Positions 1-19,252 of a DNA stretch of 64,000 nt are shown here, piece after piece. The position numbers were made by a program, and so were the translations under genes. Position 1 is the first letter of the stretch, and the number at the start of each line of letters is the position of its first letter. Location: NCBI GenBank assembly GCA_028023455.1, contig JAQFVV010000013.1:8092411-8156410 (forward strand), written 5' to 3'. The notes beneath the pieces were generated by a model. The model was not told where the DNA came from, searched no databases, and was given only the letters and a program-made list of their open reading frames with translations. The DNA is from Epiperipatus broadwayi. Its lineage: Eukaryota; Onychophora; Udeonychophora; Euonychophora; Peripatidae.

Positions 1-5680
<5,680 letters not shown>

Positions 5681-6317
5681 TGTCATATCTGACCTTGTCT
5701 TCAGAAGTGGACTATTCCAGATTCTTTGCCTGATTGGCTAGCAATCAAATGCTAGCCAATGGGGGTGAATCCTTTGTTGGGGTTTGCACCCTGAATCTGA
5801 GTGTTCCTAGTAAGGTAAGGATCTGACAATAAATAGTCAGCCTTTTTGGAAGCAAGGCAGAGAGCGTTACTGTCAATGAACGACCGAAAATGCTCTCCAG
5901 TGAAACCTCTGCCTATCACAACGGTGTCTTCACTAGTCACTACTGATACATCTATCTATGCAGTGAGGCAAGTCCATGTAGGACTGGAAACTGCTAAGAC
6001 TGCAATCAACTTGAGGCAAGCTGTCTGAGTGCAGCTGGAAGAGTCCGAACTAGAACTGATTGTTGGCAAGCTGTCCAGTACAGCCAGAAGAGTTTTACTT
6101 GAATTCGCGAGGCAGGCTAATCGTATAGCTGGAAGTGAGTTCCATCACTCGGTATGACTATCTCATCATTAAATGTATAAACTATATTTATATTATTGAT
6201 GAACTAACGTGTGCGTATTTTGTAACTAATAAATTATACATATTAATTATTGAGTAGTTTGTCATTACTTTTTCTGTTGGTTTGGAACCGAACCTGTAAA
6301 TCAAGCCAAACACAACA
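5681..6317 (+). mobile_element. Solo LTR of a retrotransposon (637 bp)
   Basis: The segment begins TGTCATATC and ends AACACAACA, the TG...CA ends usual for LTRs. It is flanked by a perfect 5-bp duplication, ATATC, at 5676-5680 and 6318-6322. Base composition is clearly more GC-rich than the surrounding intron. An AATAAA lies near 6228, about 85 bp before the right end, which suggests plus orientation. No primer-binding site or internal coding follows; the intron resumes directly after the duplication. This is what LTR-LTR recombination leaves behind. The two overlapping short open frames at 5752-5940 and 5846-6028 lie inside it and have no family resemblance. The superfamily is not certain; a 5-bp duplication suits Ty3/gypsy or BEL. 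Confidence 0.78.
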
Positions 6318-6322
6318 ATATC

Positions 6323-7916
6323 CAAGACTGAAAGTAATATAGTTGAACTGTAATAAAAGATTATTTAAGTCGGCCCCTTTACTACTGCCCTAAACCATGC
6401 AGCATTACTTTTAATTTACACTATTCTTCACCAAGCCATTTTGTAATTTTGTTCATAGCTTATATAATAAAAATTAATATTTGATATTTTTTTTATAAAA
6501 GTCTTTCTATTCTTAAGAAAATTTTTCATTTTAAATGGAAACAAAAATTGATAAAGACTGTTAAAAATATAATAAAATTAATTAATGAAATTATTTATTA
6601 ATATAAACTAAGAGCACAAAGGAATTAATATAATTTTAAATTTAGATAGAAAATGTTGGCTAGCACTGGCAAATCACTCCAATTATGATTGGGTATTATC
6701 ACAGATTTGGTTGCAATGTCTGGCTCCTTCAAATAGAGAATTTAATATTCATATTTTGCACATATACAGAAAATCAACATTTAAATTATGTTTAGTATTA
6801 TAGGAAGAATATATGATTTAATTTTTAAATTTTGTCTATAAAACAATTACAATTTTCTAGTTTATTCATTTTCATCAGAGAAAAAAAAAAGTGAATAAAT
6901 ATGCTTCAAACAAACTCACATATCAGTCATAAGATATTTATTTTGGAGAGGACATTTGTATGAATTAAATACAATCACACATTTTCTCTAAATCTAAATT
7001 TTCATCATCATTATAGAAACTTTAAAATTAAATATATAAGCAATGCTCTGAAACTATAATTAAATTTTAATTAATGTTTCAATGTTGTAAGAATTATGTC
7101 TGCCATGTAAAACAGCAAAGACAATTTCTGTAATTATTAATGACATCTATATATGTTCATCATTGTAATACTAAGAATTCAGATTCATAATTTTAAATAA
7201 TCTGCTTAACTCAGAAAAGAGCTGCATAAAAATTGCGAAATATGAGATTTTTTAAAAAATCATACTTTACAATAACAGTTTACTTCTTAATTTTATTAAA
7301 ATTGTAACAAGGATAAAAGAGATTGGTCAACTGTTACGTGGATACTTTAGTCATATGTTAAGAAAAGCAACTTTTCATTTAGTTTTATGAAGACTTTCAT
7401 AATGTCCACAATATAGAGATTTTATGATGAGTTTTATTATTACATCATTTTGCACATTGCTGAATATTTTGAGAATATTATAAGAATGAAAATAATGTCA
7501 ATCTAATAGATGGCATTTGTCAAAATTTATTATCACTCCTAATAGGTTGTTAATAATTATTTATAGAATATTTTGCATTATTTACATTATATTACTGTTC
7601 ATAATACAATCGTTGTAATGCTTTGCTTGATATATTTTCAAAATATGTTTCTAATAAGTTTTTAAATTTATTTCAATAGTGATCTACTTAAATTATTTTG
7701 ACCAGACCTTATAAAATTAGAGAATTTTGAAACAATCTTTCAATAAAAATAATACAAATAGATTTGCTCATCTAAATCACAAACAATTTCTACTAATGTT
7801 TTACAACAAATAATTATTAGCAACCAATTAAACAGACTTGGATAGATGCTATTTAAAAGATTAACATCATTTTCATTTTTATAATCATTCAATTTATTTG
7901 TGAATCACTAAAGTGT
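6323..7916. other. intron, nothing recognised
   Basis: AT-rich intron. I see no coding motif, tandem repeat or clear element boundary. Confidence 0.5.
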
Positions 7917-9085
7917 CACATGAATACCATTTCTTATGTTTATACATCTATTAAAACAGTAGCAACTCTCTCCTTATAATAGTGCCACTTAGTGCAAGCC
8001 ATATTAACCAATGAATGCTAGAAGATTTGTGCATCAAAATCCTATCTATTGTTTACTCATCCAATAATCCTGGACAAGTTTCTAGCTTTGGCTTTCATCA
8101 ATAAGAAACCTCGGATATAAGAGCATTAAACCTAGATCTTTGCATCTAATGCCACTCTCCAACAACAATCTTTTATCTTTTTAATTAACTATAAAGATAC
8201 AAGCTCAAAATGAAAACACAATATTGTTTTCAATCCAATCTAATTCATTTGTATAGTTATATAGATCTGAATACAATTCAACATCTTTACATTTTGATGA
8301 CTTTGATTTTTTAATAACCATAGTCACCAACTTCCTTTAGTCAGGATTGATATTAAACCACTAAAAATATCACATAATCATCATTTCTTATGCTTATACA
8401 ATCTGTTAAAACAGTAGCAGCTATCCATGCAGTAGTGCTACCCAGTACAAGCGCAGCAATTAATTGATGCCAAAATGTTTGTATTCTCAGAACCAAGTCT
8501 CCTCACTGATAAAAGCAACAAGCTGGAAACTAGTCTTGAGGATATTGAAAGAATAAGCAGTAGACAGGAATTTTGATGGACAACCCTTCTAGTATCCATT
8601 GATTACTATGGCTTGCACTGGTTGGCATTACTATATGGAGAATATAAGTTGGGCAAACATAAGAAATGGTTGTCATGTGGATATTTTATGATTTAATACC
8701 AATCCTGGACAAAGGATATTGGTGACATGGTTACTAAAAACCAATGATACTAAAATGTTTAGATACTGAAATGGGTTCAAATCTGTATGAATATTCAAGT
8801 GAATTAGCTTGGATTGAAAACATTATTGTGTTTTCACTTTAGGCTCATAGCTTTATAGTTAACTAAAAGATAAAAGGTAGCTGATGGAGAGTTGCATTAA
8901 ACCCTAAGATCTAGGTGCAGTGCTCTCAGATCCAAGGCACCTCACTGATAAAAGAAACAAGCTAGAAATCAAGTCTGTGGACATTTGATGAGTAGGCACT
9001 AGATTGAGATTTTGATGTACAAATCTTTTAGTATTCACTGATTATACATTGAACGGCACTACTATATAGAGAGAGTTGCTACAAT
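7917..9085. repeat. Long imperfect inverted repeat, about 1.17 kb
   Basis: The left part (about 7917-8460) matches the reverse complement of the right part (about 8590-9085), centred near 8510. Examples: AACCATAGTCACCAA (about 8319) against its partner near 8730; GTGCAAGCCAT (about 7993) and the inverted form near 8610. Each arm also contains an internal direct repeat about 455 bp apart (CATTTCTTATG..TTATACA at 7928 and 8381). The whole is thus a nested palindrome. A shorter member of the same family occurs at 45165-45310. No transposase is visible, so it is non-autonomous or only a duplication product. Confidence 0.75.
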
Positions 9086-9539
9086 TTACTTGTAATGATA
9101 TTATATAAATACAGAATACAATATTAGATATGTGAATATGTTAAGTTGTCTGCTAAACAGTACTTGAAATGGAGGCTTTCTAATGCTGAAATCAGTTATA
9201 GAATGACTAAAGCTTTCAGTTTAAATTTTGAAAAAAAAAAAGGCAGCTGAAAATAAAAAAAAAATCTTCATTGGGGATCCTAAATTTTGAGAACTAAACT
9301 AATATTATCAACTATTTTAACTATAATTAATAAAATCCTATGTTCTTAAAATTCCAGTTCTTTCAACATTATTATTATCAAAGTAATAATATTCCCAATA
9401 TCCTTTAGTGTTGATTAAATATTTAAATTAGTTCTTTTGGAAAGTATCCTATAATAAAGATTTAAAGAAATTATTTTACTAAAAACTATTTTTATTTATG
9501 TAAAAAAAAAGCATATTTGTCATTAAAATCATTATTTCC
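9086..9539. other. intron, nothing recognised
   Basis: AT-rich sequence with several A runs and no supported feature. Confidence 0.5.
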
Positions 9540-10030
9540 ATTATAGGGTAAAGATCTCTTTCACATCATCCCACCAACAATCTTTCTTATCTATCTTTCT
9601 TATATATACAATCCTATAATTTCTTGGAACCTCATTTAAAATCTCAATTGTACATTTATTGATGTCTTTTCTAGTAACATGTTCACTTCAGTCCTATTTC
9701 AATCCTTAAATGGTTCAATGATTTTACTAGCATCTGTTTAGTTTTTCCTATGTATTTCCCTTTTGATCATTAATTCTGACATAAATCTAGCCACACTTTG
9801 TTGTGTAGTCTGCAATTTCTATGTAGATTTTTTATTAAGTGTCAAATCTCTAACCCATAAGTATGCATTGTTTTAAACATATTTACCAAAAAACTTTTCT
9901 TTCCGAACTCATAGACATATTCTCCTTTTAATATTCAATTATTTCTATTAAAGCACTTCATTCAATTCTATGATTATTTTCATTCATTATGCTTCATCTA
10001 CATTAATAATTTAATAGTCGTTACCTTCAT
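9540..10030 (-). mobile_element. RTE-like LINE fragment (C-terminal RT region)
   Basis: On the minus strand this T-rich block resembles, word for word in places, the C-terminal parts of the better preserved RTE-like copies at 14690 and 16690 (TAGTCTGCAATTTCTATGTA, CCCATAAGTATGCATTG, TTCATTCATTATG on the plus strand). It is full of stops. It is called by similarity to the other copies in the window, not by its own coding. Confidence 0.5.
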
Positions 10031-10318
10031 TGCACAGGCCCTGAAAGTGCACTAAGCCAAACAAAGAAAAAACTAATAAAAAACAATAACACACTTCGCC
10101 AGGCATATTCACATACATATGCAAAGTTAGTGGAAATAAAATTAATATCAAATTTTTTTTTTTTGAAAAATTGTTAAATATTCATCTTTTTTATTTTTTA
10201 TATTTAAATTATAATTTATTGCTACTATATAATAACTAGTCTTTTTTTAAATTTATACTAAACCATATTCTTATTTATGCATAATATTTTCTTTACTTTC
10301 TATCTTAACAATAAATTA

Positions 10319-12224
<1,906 letters not shown>

Positions 12225-12900
12225 GCTAGAGTTGGCTGATGTAATAGTTACGGGAGGGGGAGGGTACTCAAATTCATAGAATAATGAATGTGCTATATTC
12301 GCTGGTCACCAGGTGCTGAGATTATTATTATTCTGATTATTATGCTGATTCTTCTTCTTCTTATTATTATTATTATTACATTGGTTATTGCTCTTGTTGT
12401 TATGGAATGAAATCATGGTTGCAGAAGTCTTGCAGTGATATGCCAAGCTCCTTCCGTCTGACTGATGATTACCAGCTATAAGCTGCTGAGGCTGTTTATT
12501 AAGACCGCATCTAAGGAAACATTGATCGTCCAATATTAAAGAAACTAATAAGAAAATGGAATAAAGCCAATGTTGGCTTCAAATAAAAGTACACAAGTTA
12601 TACAAATAAGATGCAATTTTACGGATGATGCCATAAAGAAGGAAATATTGAGTAGAAACCTCAAGATGAAAATGTCTACATTAGCCAGTGAAATAAATAT
12701 GGAGTAGATGCCCACTTCAGTGCTTCTGCCCAACTACTTCCAAGTTGTCACTATATAGCCACTTTATTCCAGCTGATGATGAAGATCTCAATGCCTACAT
12801 TTTCTTAAAGTGAAGTCCTCAACACCCTGTTGTCCACTTGTGTAGTGCATTCAGAAATCCTGAAGTCCAAATAGAGAAGTCTGAAGACACCAGTTAGTAT
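12225..12900. other. unassigned higher-GC block with TTC/TTA triplet repeats
   Basis: A block of more complex sequence in AT-rich intron. A triplet microsatellite (TTC then TTA units) lies at about 12349-12376; on the minus strand it yields the Asn/Lys-rich tail of a 75-codon open frame, which I regard as chance. The rest may be an interspersed repeat of unknown class. No ends, duplication or domain could be defined. Confidence 0.4.
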
Positions 12901-14689
12901 AATTTTTTTATTTTATTCATTTACCATTTTTATTTAAATATTGTATGTTTTAATAATCAATAAAATGAATCTCATTAATATATGTATTTTTTGATATAGT
13001 AGGTGTATACCAAATTGTTTATCCGCAAAGTGCAGGATTGCTTCATGTAAGATCATCCTTCCACACTAAATTTAATATGCCTAGATGTGCATACGTATAT
13101 GTGCGTGTTTTCTTTTATTTTATTATTGCTCATAACACATATATGCATATATCATAAAGAAATATAAAATGGATTTAAATTATAGTTTTGCTGTGTCTCG
13201 TGTGCTTGCTTTATATACAAGCGCATGCTTATAAAATGTTACATAAATAGTGGAAAGGATGTGCAAATAGACATACATGTATAACCATATTTTCTTGATA
13301 TAACATAAATATAACTAACATGTGCATGTGTGGGAAGAAACTCAGGCCACTTCATTCAAAAGTATTTATATGAAATAAGGGAAAGAATTCCATATCTAAA
13401 TTGCATAAACATTAGTAATAATTTTTTTCTTTACATATGCATTTGGTGATGGGTTATTTGGGGTAAATAAATATTTGTTTTTCATTTCATAAGTTATGTC
13501 TTTGTGAGTATCTCATTTATTTTTCTCTCTCTAATAATATTAAATACATATGTATTTCCAATTGTGGCTTAATCCACCAATAACCTGGGATAAAAAGGAT
13601 GACTGAGCTTAGTCCATGGGACACTGCTTTATAGAGGGGTTGGAATTCCACTGTCATGCGGAAATCTATATTTATTCATTTATTTTATATGTTTCATTGG
13701 TAATGGTATATCCTTTCAGGAGGGATTTTCTCTTTCCGGAAGTGGTGTGTAAAGGCCAAGTTTAAATTCGGTCTTTCAAAGATATGCAGCGGCCAATCCA
13801 CAGATATCTATAGCATGGCAATAGAGTTTTAACAAGGAAGGGATCAGGAAATATCACCAGCTTTGGTTTGAACTCTCTCTCATTTAACAATTCAATAGAG
13901 TAACTTTAAGATATGAAATATGGGAGGTATTATTGAAATGATAACGATACCATACTCTGAAGCATGATAGTTATTTCATGTTCGGTTCTGTGTGCATGGA
14001 AGGAATCCATAGAGTATGGGAGGATGTTGACTGGTACAATATATATATATATAACATTCACAGGCATGTATGTGTTAAAAGACTTTGTAATTCAAAAACA
14101 CAATGTTGTTATAATATTATCTTAAGAGTGTGAGAAGCTAAACCCTTAACTAGAGAATAAATAATAGAGTCTATATTTATTTCTTATGGCATTCCAATTT
14201 ATTTATTATTTTTTTAATCTTATTTATTATTGTTAAAGAAATTGTTTTTGTTATTAAACTTATATTAAATTTATTTCAAATCATTAATGCTCTGCCAACT
14301 GGTATCAAATTAATATTCTCAGGGTGTAATACCCTTATAACATGAAGCTCTAGTTCTAATCAATTGTCAATTTTTTGTATTCGAAAAATGCTTAATCTTG
14401 TTTGCTTTTCTTCAGAAGGCCAATTTTCATTCATTTAAGATTTGTACTTATTAGTTTTAAAAATTTTCAACTAATATTAGATATTTTTTTATTATTACAA
14501 ATTAATAAGTAACTAAATATATATATATGTATACACACAGTATATATTTTCATACCATTTTTTTTTATTTAAAAAAAAATAATTCAAGATTTAATGTGTG
14601 TCAAGTAGACAAATTCTATTATATAGAGATTAAAATAAAATTTTAGACTTCAATTTGATATATTATTTAATCATCATTTTCAACCATTG
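12901..14689. other. intron with an unassigned complex segment at 13560-14040
   Basis: Mostly AT-rich. The 13560-14040 segment has balanced composition (words such as CCGGAAGTGG, GCAGCGGCCAATCC) and probably represents an interspersed element of a type I do not recognise. It has no open frame of note. A TA dinucleotide run is near 14040-14052. Confidence 0.4.
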
Positions 14690-16681
14690 TCAATCCATTT
14701 CAGAATGAAATTCTTCCAAAGTTCAGTCCAGTTCCCCCAAAATAGTCTCTCTTCTCCATAATATAGTAACAAATCATCAATCTAATATATGGCTTCTTTT
14801 CAGATTTTTACAATCTTTGGATGCAATTTAGAATTTCAAATATTCATCTATTATCAACTCTTCCAGCAATATAGCCACCCCACCTCCATTTTAATCTTAA
14901 TTATTTCAATGACATCAGTGATGTCTGTTTGTCCTCTTACTCATATATTTCATTTTCAGTCACTTCTGGTTACTAACTAACATACATCTCTCCATACTTC
15001 AGTGAGTGATCTAAAGTCTTTGTATTGCATTTCTGTTAAATGTCCAAGTCTCCCTCCATAAGTAAGAATTGGTACAGTACCTATTAAAACCTTCCAAATA
15101 TATACTTATATTTCCTTTTAATATTAAGCTATGTCTATCAAAAGTACTCAATACAAGTTTAATTATATGATTAATTTCATCCATTATGTTTCCATCTAGA
15201 TAAATAATCTAATGAAAATACCTGTAGATATTAAATTCTTCTAATGATTATCATCAATCTTTATTTTCTTCTGAGAAAATCCATTGTACATTATTTTAGT
15301 CTTTTTAACTTTTATCTTTAATTTTACTTTCTTACTTTTATTGGATAATTATTGTAATATTTCTCAAAGTTCTGAAGCATTATTTGAAAAACAACCACAT
15401 CTTCTCGCAAAATATAGATAAATTAAATAATTACCATCTATTTTTACTTCATTAACTTCCTATTTTAATCCATCAAATACTCAATATAAAATTGCTGTAA
15501 CAAATTTGAAGATAGTAATCATTCTGTAACACATTTTTCTCAATTAAATCTTATTTGCATTTTGATAAATATTCTTTAGAATATGACAATATCCTAGATC
15601 TATATATTGATGGTTCAATGTTTTAATCCTGTATAAATACTTTCATAACCTACAAATACAAAGCATAATGGCAATTCATATTCATTAGTAGTTGCATAGC
15701 TCTCTCAATACTTGGATATTATTCATTGTGCTAAAACCACTTTTAAATCCAACTTGTTTTTTTAGTTGCTTAGAAATTCAAAGTTTGTTGAAGATGAGTT
15801 TTATTATCTCGATAAAGATTTTATAAAGGATTAATAGAAATCTGTATAACTTCTAATATTTTCTTTATCAACTTTTTTAAATATCAATATTCTTACTGCA
15901 TTATCATCTAATACATTTTTATCATTTAGACATTTGGTATATAACTTTGCCAACAATTTGTTTATTTCTTCATCAATTTCTTTTAAAATATTAATTATTC
16001 TTCTGCCATTTTCTGGAGCCTATTCCTTTTTCATATATCTAATCATCTGTCTCACTTCATTTAAAATGTTGAGCTATTTAGAAGATATTATAATAACTCT
16101 AGGGGATCTTTTATTTTTTTAATCTTTATTATTATATAATTCTTAATAGAACTCTTACATACTTTTCATGGTGTCATCTCTCCTTTTAATAATAGTTGCA
16201 TCTTTTCTTCTTATTGCAAAAAAAAAAAAATAACTTTTTTCCAATATCACAAGATATTTTGCACTTTAAAGACATTTTCTTCTGTAGCTTTCTTTGTTTA
16301 TAATTATATATTTTTAATATCGTTACTAATTCTTTTTCAGAACATTATACAAAAATCTAGATATTCAATTCTCCTTAATGGATCATTTAAAAAAAATTCA
16401 TATTCCTTTTCTTTAAATATTATCTTGTCTCAATAGAAAATTTATTGGTAAATTACTGTTTTTGTAGCAACTATCTTTCTTAAAGTTTTTAATAATGTAT
16501 CAATTATCTTCTTATTGATTTCATCCAACTCTGAACCATCTTCAAAATGTTAATATTTTAAAACGATTTGCAGGTACTAATTTAAATTCATGCAATTTTT
16601 CTAGAGGTCAGGAATATCAACTATAAATACTGTTTTTCTTAATAATTTTCATCGCTCTAGTTTTGCATTAACACATATCTT
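14690..16681 (-). mobile_element. RTE-like LINE remnant, copy 1 (RT and C-terminal part)
   Basis: Minus-strand reverse transcriptase remnant. Near the low end (about 14870-15100) the reverse frame gives the C-terminal pattern typical of RTE-like elements (LTYGGRLGHLTEMQ, then TDITDVIEIIKIKME). Higher up it runs in step with copy 2: the plus-strand word AGAATATGACAATATCCT occurs at about 15576 and again at 17413. The sequence has many stops and frameshifts, and the catalytic ADD is not preserved. Its high-coordinate (5') end stops near 16681, where the 3' part of copy 2 begins without a gap. It is therefore a 5'-truncated, dead copy. Confidence 0.72.
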
Positions 16682-17437
16682 CATCATGTCCAGTTCAACT
16701 ACACTTCTGCCTCTTAATTCTTTCAATGGTGTCAATAACCTCTGTTATTCTCTCACTCATATATTTTGTTTTTGATCTCTTCTTGTTACTCCTAATATGC
16801 ATTTCTTCATGCTTCATTGAATGGTCTAAAATCTCTATACTGTTCTTCTGTTAAGTGTCCAAGTTTCAGATCCATAAGTAAGCACTAGTAAAACATATTT
16901 ATTAAAAAGCTTTCTTTTCAAATACATAGGAAAATTTCCTTGTAACATTAAGTTATTTCTACCAAAAACACTCCACCAAGTTTAATTTTATAATTAATTT
17001 CATCCATTATATGTTTTCATCTGTAGTAATAATCTGACTAAGATATTTGTAGTTGTTAACTTCCTCTAATTCATCATTATCAATCTTTACTTTCTTCTAT
17101 TGAGAAAATCAATTGAACATTATTCTTTTTAACATTTATCTATAGTCCTATTTTCTTACTTATATTTGATAACTCTTGCAACATTTCATGAAACTATAAA
17201 GTATTATTTGCAAAATCTAACTGACTTAAATAATCTCTATTTACTTTTAAATCCTTGGCTTCCAATTTTAATCCATAAAATCCTTCTTGCAAAACTGCTG
17301 TAAAAAGTTTTGGAGAAATGGAATCATACTGTCGTACAACTTTCTTGATGCTTATCTTACTAATATCATTATGTAATCTAATTGTTTCTGTTGCATTTTT
17401 ATAAATATTCTTCAGAATATGACAATATCCTGGGTCT
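16682..17437 (-). mobile_element. RTE-like LINE remnant, copy 2, 3' part (interrupted)
   Basis: The same minus-strand C-terminal region as copy 1 (plus-strand words TTCAATGGTGTCAATAACCT, AAGTGTCCAAGTTTCAGATC). At about 17203-17220 the reverse frame reads LDFANNT, where an active enzyme has FADD or YADD, so the catalytic aspartates are lost. The copy is broken at 17441 by an LTR element and continues at 19253; the two sides join in the order seen in copy 1 (CCTAGATCTATA there). Confidence 0.72.
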
Positions 17438-18559
17438 ATACTGTGACGACCATATAAAAGTCGTAGTCACATGTATATACCTACTAATAGGGATAAATAG
17501 TTAGGACTAGAAAAATAAATAAAAATAATAATAATAATAATAGAGGAAGAAATTGAGAGTTAGTAAATGTTAAAAAAAAAAAGATTAAAAAGAGAAAAGG
17601 CTACTTCTGATTTATTTTAAGAGAAGGAGAGGGGGTGCATAAAAAATGTGTCTCTTTCTCTCATTAAGCTATATATATTGTAATACGTTAAAATAAATTG
17701 TAAACTTGAAAAAATGAATTATAAACTTAAAATAAAAAATAAATGAAATATATAATATAAGAATAATATGGTAGTACAAATAGAGATGTAGAAATATGTT
17801 GGACTAATTAAATTCCACAAACAAACAGGAATAGATCTAAAAGAAAAGTTTCATTTTATAATTATAGTTTGACTAATTAAACATACATTCTTTCCATTAA
17901 TTAAATATACATTCTTTCCACTGATAAGAGTTCGTTGGAAATTATAAGTAAGAATTAATTAAAAGGACAATAAACAATGGATGAAGGAAAGTAAGAAAGG
18001 GATTACCCTTATCATTATCATTACTACTAGAGAATTCAAAGAATCAGCAGCAAAGAAAGAAATGTGCGGCTAGTGGTGTTAAGGGGACATGAGTTCGTGC
18101 TTGACTCGCCTTACCACTGACTCACGATGAATAACATCTGTGCCTGACCTGCTAGATAGACCACTGCTTCCGTATATGGACAACATAAAATTTATCTAAA
18201 TAACCAAGAAGAACCAAAGGCTGAGACTTTAAAGTAACAAAATTATATTCAAAGAGGGATCCATCCAGCTGACAGTCTGTGAAGGACATACCGTCTCTAC
18301 AAAAGAAGTGGGTGAGCTCCCACAGGACGGTACAGAGCACTTGGAAGGACCAATGAGAACAACTGCAAAAAACCTAGGTAATCGTTAAGCATGCATGCAT
18401 TTTCTGTTATTAAAATTGCGCAATAATAATAAAAAAAGGAACTAGATAATAAGAACTAATTTTTGGAAAAAATAATCTGCATAGATATAGAACACTGCAA
18501 TATAAAACTCCAAGATAGAGTTTAATATGTAACTTTAATATTCGAGGTATTTTATTCTA

Positions 18560-18633
18560 TTTTATTGTTACTATATATTTTATATAAGTGTGTGTGTATT
18601 TTATTGTTACTATGTATTTTTTATAAGTGTGTG
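18560..18633. repeat. 37-bp tandem duplication inside the LTR
   Basis: Two copies of a unit starting TTTTATTGTTACTAT and ending AAGTGTGTG, with TATATTTTATATAAG in the first and TGTATTTTTTATAAG in the second. TATA-like words in both could be part of an LTR promoter; this is inference. Confidence 0.65.
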
Positions 18634-19130
18634 TTATTAAACATTATTTATTGTTCTTAAAATGCTAAGACTTGCTTTATTCTCCTATCACCAAGCTATG
18701 GGAGAGGAAAATCTTTTAATTTATTGGTTAGAGGTTAATGTTATTTTTAAAGTATTCATGTGCTGCTTGTATTATGGTAATCTCAAAATTTAAAAAATAT
18801 AACAAGCGCTGGACATTTGTTAAATTTTCTTAGGAATAGTTTTCTTTGTTCAGCAGTCGAGAGTGCTTGGTCGGGAAAAATAACGTTGAGACAATATGTT
18901 TGTATTGCTTCGGGGTTCGATCAAGGATACAGATATGAAGTTAAATTTGTAACTGTATTTGCTCTTTGCTTGTATTGTAATGTCAGTTATCGCCTAGATA
19001 TAATGGGCTGATCAAAGATAAATAAATCAGAAAATAGAAGGTTGAAACTAATAAAAATTTTGATAATAAAATAAAATTTAAAGTTAAAAAAAAAAAAAAT
19101 TGTATTTTCGGCGAACAAATAACCGTTTCC

Positions 19131-19248
19131 GTTACAATTGGGGGGGCCAGTCCGGGATAGTTTTAGATACAATTAACTGTTTCCGTTACAATTGGGGGCC
19201 AGTCCGGGATATTACGGTGAGCAAGCAAAAATAACTATTTCCGTTACA
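19131..19248 (+). repeat. Three LTR 3' ends with two primer-binding-site-like sequences between them
   Basis: The word TTTCCGTTACA occurs three times, ending at 19136, 19190 and 19248 (54 and 58 bp apart). After the first and second copies comes ATTGGGGG(GG)CCAGTCCGGGAT (about 19137-19158 and 19191-19210). That stretch looks like a retroviral-type primer-binding site complementary to a tRNA 3' end; tRNA-Pro-type sites begin TGGGGGC and end GTCCGGGAT. The third LTR end is followed by the target duplication instead. Confidence 0.75.
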
Positions 19249-19252
19249 ATAC

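Larger units (their letters stand above)
17442..19248 (+). mobile_element. LTR retroelement remnant inserted in RTE-like LINE copy 2
   Basis: The insertion starts TGTGACGACC and ends CCGTTACA. It is flanked by a 4-bp duplication, ATAC (17438-17441 and 19249-19252). Removing it rejoins the LINE. Nearly all of its length, 17442-19136, appears to be one LTR of about 1.7 kb. It is followed by a primer-binding-site-like sequence (TGGGGGCCAGTCCGGGAT) and then two more LTR-end copies (see 19131-19248). A doubled T-rich promoter-like unit lies at 18560-18633. No gag or pol coding is present. The short open frames inside it (18152-18340, 18817-19011, 18987-19172) have no family resemblance. It is a decayed product of recombination or aberrant reverse transcription. 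Confidence 0.72.

Noticed and set aside
5752-6028. Two overlapping open frames on opposite strands
   Set aside because: Both lie inside the solo LTR with exact TG...CA ends and target duplication and have no family resemblance.
12306-12533. 75-codon minus-strand open frame with Asn/Lys-rich tail
   Set aside because: The tail comes from a TTC/TTA triplet microsatellite and the rest matches no family; no splice or start context supports a gene.
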